Below, in pieces: positions 1 to 6,105 of a stretch of 9,636 bases of DNA; within the stretch, counting starts at the first letter, position 1; the number at the start of each line of letters is the position of its first letter. This stretch comes from Cyanobacteria bacterium UBA1221 (lineage in GTDB: Bacteria; Cyanobacteriota; Vampirovibrionia; Gastranaerophilales; Gastranaerophilaceae). The stretch covers positions 14,578 to 24,213 of the forward strand of contig DBXD01000088.1 in assembly GCA_002309425.1 (NCBI GenBank), written 5' to 3'. The position numbers and the translations under genes are program-made. The notes beneath the pieces were generated by a model. The model was not told the origin of the DNA, ran no database searches, and worked only from the letters and a program-made list of their open reading frames with translations.

Positions 1-39
1 GATAAAATTATTCCTGTTTTTTTATTTATTATATTCATA

Positions 40-70
40 TCGACATTTTTCCACTATATATGTATATAAT
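40..70 (+). promoter_or_regulatory. Putative sigma70-type promoter upstream of era
   Basis: A perfect TATAAT lies at 65-70 and a TCGACA (5 of 6 to TTGACA) at 40-45, separated by 19 bp, which is longer than the 17 bp optimum. A start of transcription near 77 would give era a leader of about 50 nt. The region is AT-rich, so chance matches are likely. A second possibility, TTGTTA at 97-102 with TAAGAT at 122-127, is poorer and would leave almost no leader. Confidence 0.4.
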
Positions 71-127
71 AACCCGACACAAAATTTTTTGCCAATTTGT
101 TAAAAAATTTTACTTTTATGTTAAGAT

Positions 128-1024
128 ATGTGTATGAAAAGTGGATTTACAGCAATAATAGGCCGCCCAAATGTCGGCAAATCTACGCTTCTTAACTGCG
201 TTTTGGGGCAAAAGATTGTTATTGCCACAGACAAAGCTCAAACTACAAGAAAAAGAATTAAGGGAATTTATACAACAGAAAAGGGTCAAATTGTTTTTAT
301 AGATACCCCCGGAGTACATAAACCTCTCAACAAGCTTGGAGAATTTTTGCTGGACGAAGCAAAAATTGCAGTTCCTGATGCAGATTTGATATTATTTCTT
401 GTTGACGGCTCGGAGCCTGCCGGAAAAGGTGACAGGTGGATTGCGCAAAATATTTTAAAAACTAATATTCCCGTAATTATTGTTATGAATAAAGTTGACA
501 AGGTAAAAAAACTCGGAAAAATTGAAGAAAATCTGCTCTCATACAAAACTCTTTTTGAAAAAAATTATCCTGTTGTAAAAATTTCCGCCAAAACCGGCAG
601 AAATATTGATACTCTTATAAAAAATATATATAAAGAATTACCTGAGGGAGATTATCTGTACCCCGAAGATGTCGTAACCGAAGAAACGATGCGGGATGTG
701 ACCGAAGAAATTATAAGAGAGAAAATTTTACTTAATACGAGTGACGAAATTCCTCATTCCGTTGCGGTTAAGGTTGAAAATTATTTTGAAAATGAAGATA
801 TAGATAAGATTTATGCAACAATATATTGCGAACAGAAAAGCCAAAAGGGTATATTGATAGGCAAAGGCGGTTCTCTGCTGAAAAAAATCGGAACGGAAGC
901 CCGCCTCGAACTCGAAAAAATAACCGAGAAAAAAGTTTTTTTATCGCTGGAAGTTAAAGTCGAAAAAGACTGGCGCAAAAAACAAAATGCCCTGAATAAT
1001 TTCGGATATAAAAGTGAGTATTAA
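128..1024 (+). CDS. era: GTPase Era (ribosome assembly factor)
   Basis: Era is an essential GTPase that binds the 3' end of 16S rRNA and assists maturation of the 30S subunit in the cytoplasm. The 298-residue length is normal for the family. All G motifs are visible: P-loop GRPNVGKST at residues 12-20, switch I TTRKRIKGI at 39-47, DTPG at 59-62, NKVD at 121-124 and SAK at 153-155. A C-terminal KH domain follows, with the RNA-binding loop GKGG at 245-248 and a typical end (LEVKVEKDWRKK). No strong Shine-Dalgarno is visible. The in-frame ATG at 134 (third codon) gives the usual family start MKSGF and sits better behind the weak TTAAG at 121-125, so it may be the true start. The gene appears monocistronic and meets the opposing S8 peptidase gene 8 bp after its stop. 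No terminator hairpin is seen between them. The identification is secure. Confidence 0.97.
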   Translation: MCMKSGFTAIIGRPNVGKSTLLNCVLGQKIVIATDKAQTTRKRIKGIYTTEKGQIVFIDTPGVHKPLNKLGEFLLDEAKIAVPDADLILFLVDGSEPAGKGDRWIAQNILKTNIPVIIVMNKVDKVKKLGKIEENLLSYKTLFEKNYPVVKISAKTGRNIDTLIKNIYKELPEGDYLYPEDVVTEETMRDVTEEIIREKILLNTSDEIPHSVAVKVENYFENEDIDKIYATIYCEQKSQKGILIGKGGSLLKKIGTEARLELEKITEKKVFLSLEVKVEKDWRKKQNALNNFGYKSEY

Positions 1025-1032
1025 GGATTTCT

Positions 1033-2556
1033 CTATTGTGTATTTTTGATATTTTTTTGTTCTTGAATTTTTTGTATTAATTCTTGTGGATTTATAATTC
1101 TGCCAACATAATTGCCGGAATCATTGTTTCGACACTCATTTGAAGTCTCTAATGCATATTTCCAAAATGTTTCAGGTGTTAGGTTTGGGTCAGCTTGTTT
1201 AGCAAGAACATACATTCCGGCAAGCCAAGGGACAGCCCAGCTTTCGCCACCGTCATTACCTTCATAACGATAAGATGTTCCGTCTTTATAATCTGCAACA
1301 GTTCTATGATCCATTGGAACTAATAAAAGTTTATCATCTCGTTCGCCACGTTCTGAATATTTTTTCCAAAAAGCACCCGCTTCGTAATTATCAGAGTCAT
1401 CCAAATCGCCTTTAGGATTTCTGTTTGCACCTCCAAATCGCATATCATAATCATTATAAAGTGCCGCAGATATAACAAATACTCCTTGGTCTTTGGCTCT
1501 CTGTATAGCCTGCTGCAGATCATCAAATCCATATGCTTCTTCATTAAAACCCCAGCTAATCGAAATAACTTGAACTCTTTCATTTTCCGGGATCTTCTCA
1601 TTTTCATCTAATATTCTATTTATTGCATCTACATAAGCTGTATTAGATGGGCAAGAACCATCCTCATCTATTAAATCAAGTTCATATTGCCAATATTCTA
1701 TATCTTCAGGATTATCTCTTTTTGCCATTTCTTCCAGACATTTTTCTCTGTATGCTTTAATCTCTTGTGAATTTCTTGAATAATTAACCGCAGAATAGTA
1801 AACCAATCCGGCATCTGGTGCTACTCCTGTAGTTTTCCCTACTGCAATTGAAGTAACGGCTGCACCATGCAATCGCGCATTATTCCAACCCATTTCCTCT
1901 GAATTTATATCATGAATCTGTCCTATAAGGTTATCTGCATATTCTTGATGCATACCCAATGGTTGGTCTATAATTGCTATATTTACTCCTTTTCCTGTAA
2001 ACCCCTGTTCATGTAATTGGCGAATACCCAAACCGGGATTTTTTGCTGCTTCTATATAAGGTTCAAGAAAAGCTTTTTGTTCAGGAGTCATAATTGTTGT
2101 TTTATCAATACATAAATTTAGTAACTGTTCTTCGGTCAAATTCAGCTGTGTAATATCACAAAATCTTGCATCTCTAATGTTTTCATTAGAACCAAATGGT
2201 ATTTCTTCTAAGGATTTTACAACTTTCAACTCTTTTGACCAATTACTGTATTGAAAAAAACCTTTATTATCTCTGTTTTCTGTTGCTGCTAATTCTTCAA
2301 ACCTTTCTGCATCTTTTTCATCTGTAAAATTAAGTTGTATTGTCTGGTTATTCTCTTTTGCACGTTGCATTATATTACACATATCACTTAAAAAAGTGTT
2401 CTTATCAATATCGCTTGTTACTGAATTAAAATAATCATTAAAAACACTTGGGGATTTTTGTGTTCCTAAAAATTGTTGAATTTCTGATTTTTGAATATAT
2501 CCATCGCCACTGCTGTCTATAAATTTTAATAAAGCATTTAAATTAATATCACCCAT
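1033..2556 (-). CDS. Subtilisin-like S8 peptidase with N-terminal EF-hand
   Basis: Predicted serine protease of 507 residues. An N-terminal calcium-binding EF-hand loop spans residues 14-25 (DSSGDGYIQKSE, with Asp, Ser, Asp and the closing Glu at canonical positions). A degenerate partner loop may lie near 47-59. The S8 domain covers about 185-485: Asp197 in IAIIDQPLG, His230 in LHGAAVTSIAVG followed by GVAP, and Ser439 in GGESWAVPWLAG. Asn368 is a plausible oxyanion-hole residue. The triad is intact, although the sequence around Asp (DQPL rather than DTG/DSG) and Ser (ESWAVP rather than TSMAxP) is atypical. The start is the ATG at 2556, because AAAGGA lies 8 nt upstream; the frame stays open to a TTG at 2589, which I reject. 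No signal peptide or membrane segment is visible, so it is either cytoplasmic or exported by an unrecognised route. A terminator upstream separates it from the M48-like gene, so it should have its own promoter. Substrate unknown. Confidence 0.87.
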   Translation of the reverse strand: MGDINLNALLKFIDSSGDGYIQKSEIQQFLGTQKSPSVFNDYFNSVTSDIDKNTFLSDMCNIMQRAKENNQTIQLNFTDEKDAERFEELAATENRDNKGFFQYSNWSKELKVVKSLEEIPFGSNENIRDARFCDITQLNLTEEQLLNLCIDKTTIMTPEQKAFLEPYIEAAKNPGLGIRQLHEQGFTGKGVNIAIIDQPLGMHQEYADNLIGQIHDINSEEMGWNNARLHGAAVTSIAVGKTTGVAPDAGLVYYSAVNYSRNSQEIKAYREKCLEEMAKRDNPEDIEYWQYELDLIDEDGSCPSNTAYVDAINRILDENEKIPENERVQVISISWGFNEEAYGFDDLQQAIQRAKDQGVFVISAALYNDYDMRFGGANRNPKGDLDDSDNYEAGAFWKKYSERGERDDKLLLVPMDHRTVADYKDGTSYRYEGNDGGESWAVPWLAGMYVLAKQADPNLTPETFWKYALETSNECRNNDSGNYVGRIINPQELIQKIQEQKNIKNTQ

Positions 2557-2564
2557 TTTAAATA

Positions 2565-2570
2565 TCCTTT
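2565..2570 (-). promoter_or_regulatory. Ribosome binding site setting the S8 peptidase start
   Basis: Read on the minus strand this is AAAGGA, 8 nt before the ATG at 2556. It favours that ATG over the in-frame TTG at 2589 and removes 11 residues from the longest reading frame. The shortened protein begins directly with the EF-hand helix. Confidence 0.8.
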
Positions 2571-2683
2571 TAGTTTTTCGTACTCTCAAAAATAAAATAT
2601 CTCCGTTTATTTATAAAGTATTTTTGTCAAAAAAGATTGCTCCATATGAGTATTAAATTTAATAATTCTTTACAACAAAATTT

Positions 2684-2713
2684 AAAAAAGGTGTGCAAGT
2701 TTGCACACCTTTT
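2684..2713 (-). terminator. Rho-independent terminator after the M48-like gene
   Basis: An inverted repeat pairs GGTGTGCA (2690-2697) with TGCACACC (2702-2709) around a 4-nt loop, and can be extended by A:T pairs on both sides. On the minus strand the stem is followed by a run of six T residues. It begins about 25 nt past the M48-like stop codon at 2739, so it ends the GT2/M48-like transcript. The A-tract on the other side gives a shorter T-run on the plus strand, so weak bidirectional action is possible, but no plus-strand gene precedes it closely. Confidence 0.85.
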
Positions 2714-2738
2714 CTGTTAATTTATTTTCTTACCAAAA

Positions 2739-3572
2739 TTACTTCTTTTCAGATTCTGTCAAAGATTTGAGTAATTCATAAGATACATTCCAGCTTGAAA
2801 GACCGTTTGTAGATTTGTATTTTGCAAGCTGTTTTGTTCTTTTTGCTTTAATTTTTGCCTGTTCTTTGTTAAATTTTGCAAGTTTCTTTTTATTTTCATT
2901 TCTTGCATTTACTGTCGGCTCAATATATGCAAGGTAGTTGCGATATTCCTGACAGCCATATCCTGCACTAATCTTTGACGGATAATTGTATGTTAAGTAA
3001 TCGTATATGTAATTTGCTCTTTCATGATTTGCCGGAATACCCATTGTAATTTCCCAGTTGTTGCCGGGCATTTTCGTTAATGTAACAATTCCCGCAAGCG
3101 GATTGTATCCAGCATTAATCATTAAGTCGATACCCATAATATCAGCTTCCTTCGCATCACGAGTATTTTCTCTTCTGGCAACAAGATCACTGTTCATTGC
3201 GGTTGAAATTACATTATCCGTACTCAAATTACTTGCAATAGCGGATTTAACATAATTTCTCACACGCTTTTTACCGATATTGTCAACGATAACTCCGCCT
3301 AATTCGTATGCAACAACGTATGCAACTTCATTGTCATTTCCGGTATAGGTTAAATCCGTTGCGCTGACCTGAATAGTATTTGTTGTATGTGCCATTGAAT
3401 TGTCAGGTGCACCGTTTACAACCTTAAACTGAATTGTAGCAGGCAAACTGTTTTTCTTTACTATTTGTTCACCGACAACGGAAACTCTGTCAGCAGCGAC
3501 CCATGTTGCAGCATTTGACGGCAACACTATTACCGCTGCAGCAAATAAAGCTAATAATACTTTTTTCATCAT
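2739..3572 (-). CDS. Exported M48-like protein with degenerate zinc motif (pseudopeptidase)
   Basis: A 277-residue protein with a clear Sec signal peptide (MKK, hydrophobic core, likely cleavage after SNA near residue 21). The body follows the M48 peptidase pattern. TNTIQVSATDLTYTG is followed by NEVAYVVAYELGG, aligned with the usual E-hydrophobic-HELGH helix. Further on are KEADIMGIDLMINAGYNPLAG (141-161), equivalent to the third-ligand segment EADrlGldlmaraGYdP, and an HERANYIYDYL segment near 183. The first two zinc histidines are replaced: HExxH reads YELGG at 89-93. Glu90 and Glu142 remain. Zinc proteolysis is therefore unlikely, and a binding or chaperone-like role in the periplasm is an inference. 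The C-terminal part (about 220-250) is Lys-rich and probably helical. Tandem ATGs occur at 3572 and 3569; AGGAG is 3 nt before the first and 6 nt before the second, so the second may be used. It lies 22 bp behind the GT2 gene, probably co-transcribed, and ends before a terminator. Confidence 0.8.
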   Translation of the reverse strand: MMKKVLLALFAAAVIVLPSNAATWVAADRVSVVGEQIVKKNSLPATIQFKVVNGAPDNSMAHTTNTIQVSATDLTYTGNDNEVAYVVAYELGGVIVDNIGKKRVRNYVKSAIASNLSTDNVISTAMNSDLVARRENTRDAKEADIMGIDLMINAGYNPLAGIVTLTKMPGNNWEITMGIPANHERANYIYDYLTYNYPSKISAGYGCQEYRNYLAYIEPTVNARNENKKKLAKFNKEQAKIKAKRTKQLAKYKSTNGLSSWNVSYELLKSLTESEKK

Positions 3573-3575
3573 TTA

Positions 3576-3580
3576 CTCCT
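3576..3580 (-). promoter_or_regulatory. Ribosome binding site of the M48-like gene
   Basis: AGGAG on the minus strand, between the GT2 stop and the M48-like start. The spacing is 3 nt to the ATG at 3572 and 6 nt to the ATG at 3569, which favours the second ATG. It indicates independent initiation on a shared transcript. Confidence 0.75.
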
Positions 3581-3594
3581 TTCAAGTATGTTAA

Positions 3595-4281
3595 TTAATC
3601 CGTAAATCTAAATCTTATCAATGCCCACAAAGCATGAAATCCGTCAACCCAGGTAATTTTTTTACCTTCCGAAAATTCTCTTCCAAAATATGAAATAGGA
3701 ACTTCAAACAATCTGGCCCCTCTTTTCAGAACCTTTGCAGTAATTTCCGGTTCAAAATCAAACCTGTTTGATTTAATTTGAATATCTTTTATAAAATCCG
3801 CACGGAATGCCTTGTAACAAGTTTCCATGTCCGTCAGAGTTGAGCCGTACAAAATGTTTGTCGTTAATGACAAAAATTTATTTCCAAGCCAATGCAGGAA
3901 CATGAAGGCTCTTGTCGGTTTCCCGCCGGAAAGTCGTGTTCCGTAGCACACATCTGCTTTTCCGTCAAGAATAAGTTGTATTAACGGTTTATAGTCATTC
4001 GGGTCATACTCTAAATCCGCATCCTGAATAACTATAATATCACCTGTTGCTTCTTTAAAACCGTCCCTCAGCGCTGCGCCTTTACCCTGATTATATTCAT
4101 GATACAAAACTTTATACGGCAACTTTGGATAAATATCCTTTGTTCCGTCTGTCGAATAATCGTCAATTAAAATGATTTCTTTTTCCAATCCGCAAAAGTC
4201 GCTTTCCTCAACTTTTTTCAGGATTGTTTCCAGTGTGCCGACCTCATTATAAACGGGAATTAATATTGTTACTTTATTCAT
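3595..4281 (-). CDS. GT2 family glycosyltransferase, polyprenyl-phosphate sugar transferase-like
   Basis: A 228-residue GT-A fold enzyme that transfers a sugar from a nucleotide donor. It begins with VTILIPVYNE, followed by IDDYSTDGT (about 39-47, nucleotide binding), NQGKGAALRDGF (64-75) and the metal-binding QDADLEYDP (86-94, Asp87 and Asp89). The segment TDMETCYKAFR (150-160), then FDFEPEITAKVLKRG and EVPISYFGREFSEGKKI, is typical of the DPM1-like branch that often uses a polyprenyl phosphate acceptor. No membrane segments are present, so it would work at the inner face of the membrane. Sugar and acceptor cannot be assigned. The start is the ATG at 4281 with GGAG 9 nt upstream; the frame stays open to a TTG at 4323, which lacks such support. 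It is the first gene of the minus-strand unit and has a good promoter at 4335-4363. Confidence 0.9.
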   Translation of the reverse strand: MNKVTILIPVYNEVGTLETILKKVEESDFCGLEKEIILIDDYSTDGTKDIYPKLPYKVLYHEYNQGKGAALRDGFKEATGDIIVIQDADLEYDPNDYKPLIQLILDGKADVCYGTRLSGGKPTRAFMFLHWLGNKFLSLTTNILYGSTLTDMETCYKAFRADFIKDIQIKSNRFDFEPEITAKVLKRGARLFEVPISYFGREFSEGKKITWVDGFHALWALIRFRFTD

Positions 4282-4290
4282 CTGACTAAA

Positions 4291-4294
4291 CTCC
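4291..4294 (-). promoter_or_regulatory. Ribosome binding site setting the GT2 start
   Basis: GGAG on the minus strand, 9 nt before the ATG at 4281. It supports this start over the TTG at 4323, which would add 14 residues before the family's usual beginning. Confidence 0.65.
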
Positions 4295-4315
4295 GCTCTT
4301 ATATTATTAAATTCT

Positions 4316-4344
4316 TTGTACAAATTATGAAAATATTGTATAAT
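4316..4344 (+). promoter_or_regulatory. Promoter for the HD-GYP / TPR / regulator unit
   Basis: A perfect TATAAT at 4339-4344 is preceded at 17 bp by TTGTAC (4316-4321), which matches the -35 consensus only in its TTG; at 16 bp spacing TGTACA matches 4 of 6. Transcription would start near 4351, leaving a leader of about 20 nt with AAAAGGA at 4361-4367. It overlaps the minus-strand promoter. Confidence 0.55.
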
Positions 4345-4363
4345 AAAAAAAGAGAGATGTAAA
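4335..4363 (-). promoter_or_regulatory. Promoter for the GT2 / M48-like unit
   Basis: On the minus strand TTTACA (4363-4358) and TACAAT (4340-4335) are separated by exactly 17 bp, each matching the sigma70 consensus at 5 of 6 positions. Transcription would begin near 4328 and give a leader of about 47 nt. The -10 box shares bases 4339-4340 with the -10 box of the opposing promoter, and the -35 box lies in the leader of the HD-GYP gene. Confidence 0.65.
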
Positions 4364-4370
4364 AGGATTA

Positions 4371-6101
4371 ATGATGAAAAGTAGTACCGCCGAAAAAGAT
4401 AAAATCAAGGAACAGGGAAAAGAAATTAAAGATTTGTTATCAATGATTCTGTCTAATCATTATGATGAAGCTGCAAAAAAAATTGAAGCTAAAACAAAAT
4501 CTTTAGGAAGTAATATTTCTGCTGAAATGGCTTCAGTATACATGAGCCTGTCAGCATTAACGGAAATTTTTGATGATAAAACTTCACATAAAAACATTTT
4601 ATTAAAAATGCAGGATGCGACAGAACTTGCAAGAATATCAAAAAGCATACCGGCAGAATTTTTAAAAGAATATGTGCTGGCAGAATTGTGCTACAAAAAC
4701 GGTGATTTATTCGTTGCTCTGTGTCATTACAATAACGCTAAAAATATAAATGTAAATTCAACGTATGATTACGGTATTTTTGGTTATATAATTGCAAGAA
4801 TTAAACAAATACGGGAAAATCAAAAATATCTTATGACTCCCGCAAGCGACCCGTTGGTATCCCTGGTAAAAATAGGACGGTCTATTACCGCTCAAACGGA
4901 TATTGATGTATTGCTCAAAGTTATTGCAGAAGAAACAAAAATAGCGTTGCAGGCAGACAGATGTACCGTATTTCTGCTGGATAATGAAAAAAATGAATTG
5001 TGGTCAAAAGTTGCACTCGGTCTTGACAGTGAAGAAATCCGTTTCCCTGCGGATAAGGGACTTGCAGGCTATACGGTCAGAACCGGAGAGTCGATAAATA
5101 TCAAAGATGCCTATAACGATAAACGTTTTAACCCTGATGTTGATAAGTCAACAGGATACAAAACAAAGACTATTCTTTGTATGCCGATAAAAAATAATAA
5201 TCAGGAAATCATCGGAGCATTTCAGGTGTTAAACAAACTGAACGGAACATTTAATAAAAATGATGAAGATTTGTTGGTCGCAATAGGCGGTAGTGCTTCT
5301 ATTGCACTAGAAAATGCTCAGTTATTCGAGCAGCAAAAAGAACTTTACAAAGAACAAAAATTGTTATTTGACAGTTTTATAAATACGCTTGCTTCATCAA
5401 TAGATGCCAGAGATAAGATTACGGCAGGCCATTCAACAAGAGTTAAATTATACGCAATGTTGATTGCTGATGCCCTTAAATTAGACCCAAAAAGAAAAGA
5501 AATTCTTGAAAAAGCCGCAACTCTCCATGATATCGGAAAAATCGGAATCAGAGATTCCGTTCTTCAAAAAGAGGGTAAACTGACTGACGAAGAATACAAA
5601 CATATTCAGGAACATGTCCAAATTACGCATAATATTTTGGAAAATATCGGCTTAAATGAGGACTTTAAAGAAATTAACGAAATTGCATGTTCGCATCACG
5701 AAAAATACGACGGAACCGGATATTACAGGCATTTAAAAGGAGAAGAAATTCCTTATGGCGGAAGGATTCTTGCAGTATCGGATGTCTTTGATGCAATAAC
5801 ATCAAAAAGACACTACCGTGACAAAATGCCTATAATAAACGTCATAGATATACTCGTTAAAGGTAAAAATACCCATTTTGACAAAAAGCTTATAGATGTG
5901 TTTATGGGTATTCCGTTAAACAAAATTATAAGGGTATTTTTAACTGAAAATCACCACCGGTTTAAAGCAAAAGATGATAAATTACTGAGTAATTATTGTC
6001 TTAATGATATATATAAATTTTCAACCAAAAAGAAACCCAAAAAAGAAGAATTAGAAATAATATCACTATTTAATTATTATTATTCCGGAAAACAGGATTA
6101 A
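4371..6101 (+). CDS. GAF domain / HD-GYP phosphodiesterase
   Basis: A 576-residue cytosolic signalling protein, probably a c-di-GMP phosphodiesterase controlled by a ligand. Residues 1-150 form an unassigned helical, TPR-like region. A GAF domain spans about 172-316 and carries FNPDVDKSTGYKTKTILCMPI and NKLNGTFNKNDE (288-299), which fits the NKXnFX3DE signature of cyclic-nucleotide-binding GAF domains. A short helix leads to an HD-GYP domain (about 335-530): His354 in TAGHSTR, His386-Asp387 in LHDIGKIGI, His415, HHEKYDGTG at 442-450, and Asp471 in AVSDVFDAITSKRHYR. All metal ligands appear present, but the signature reads GYY instead of GYP (450-452). The C-terminal 45 residues are Lys-rich and unassigned. 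No membrane segment is seen. Tandem ATGs at 4371 and 4374 lie 3 and 6 nt after AAAAGGA, so the second may be used. First gene of the plus-strand unit; the TPR gene starts 4 bp after its stop. Confidence 0.9.
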   Translation: MMKSSTAEKDKIKEQGKEIKDLLSMILSNHYDEAAKKIEAKTKSLGSNISAEMASVYMSLSALTEIFDDKTSHKNILLKMQDATELARISKSIPAEFLKEYVLAELCYKNGDLFVALCHYNNAKNINVNSTYDYGIFGYIIARIKQIRENQKYLMTPASDPLVSLVKIGRSITAQTDIDVLLKVIAEETKIALQADRCTVFLLDNEKNELWSKVALGLDSEEIRFPADKGLAGYTVRTGESINIKDAYNDKRFNPDVDKSTGYKTKTILCMPIKNNNQEIIGAFQVLNKLNGTFNKNDEDLLVAIGGSASIALENAQLFEQQKELYKEQKLLFDSFINTLASSIDARDKITAGHSTRVKLYAMLIADALKLDPKRKEILEKAATLHDIGKIGIRDSVLQKEGKLTDEEYKHIQEHVQITHNILENIGLNEDFKEINEIACSHHEKYDGTGYYRHLKGEEIPYGGRILAVSDVFDAITSKRHYRDKMPIINVIDILVKGKNTHFDKKLIDVFMGIPLNKIIRVFLTENHHRFKAKDDKLLSNYCLNDIYKFSTKKKPKKEELEIISLFNYYYSGKQD

Positions 6102-6105
6102 GTTA

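Noticed and set aside
286..546. Minus-strand open frame inside era
   Set aside because: It is a shadow of a secure essential gene, with no ribosome site and no recognisable protein pattern.
1320..1607. Second minus-strand open frame inside the S8 peptidase gene
   Set aside because: It overlaps the S8 coding frame on the same strand; the S8 frame carries catalytic motifs and this one carries none.
2557..2589. Upstream TTG start extending the S8 peptidase by 11 residues
   Set aside because: The ATG at 2556 has AAAGGA at 8 nt; the TTG has no comparable site and the extension adds no signal peptide.
2610..2630. Consensus TTGACA (minus strand, 2630-2625) as the S8 gene promoter
   Set aside because: The only good -10 (TATAAA, 2615-2610) is 9 bp away, too close for sigma70; nothing near TATAAT lies at 16-19 bp.
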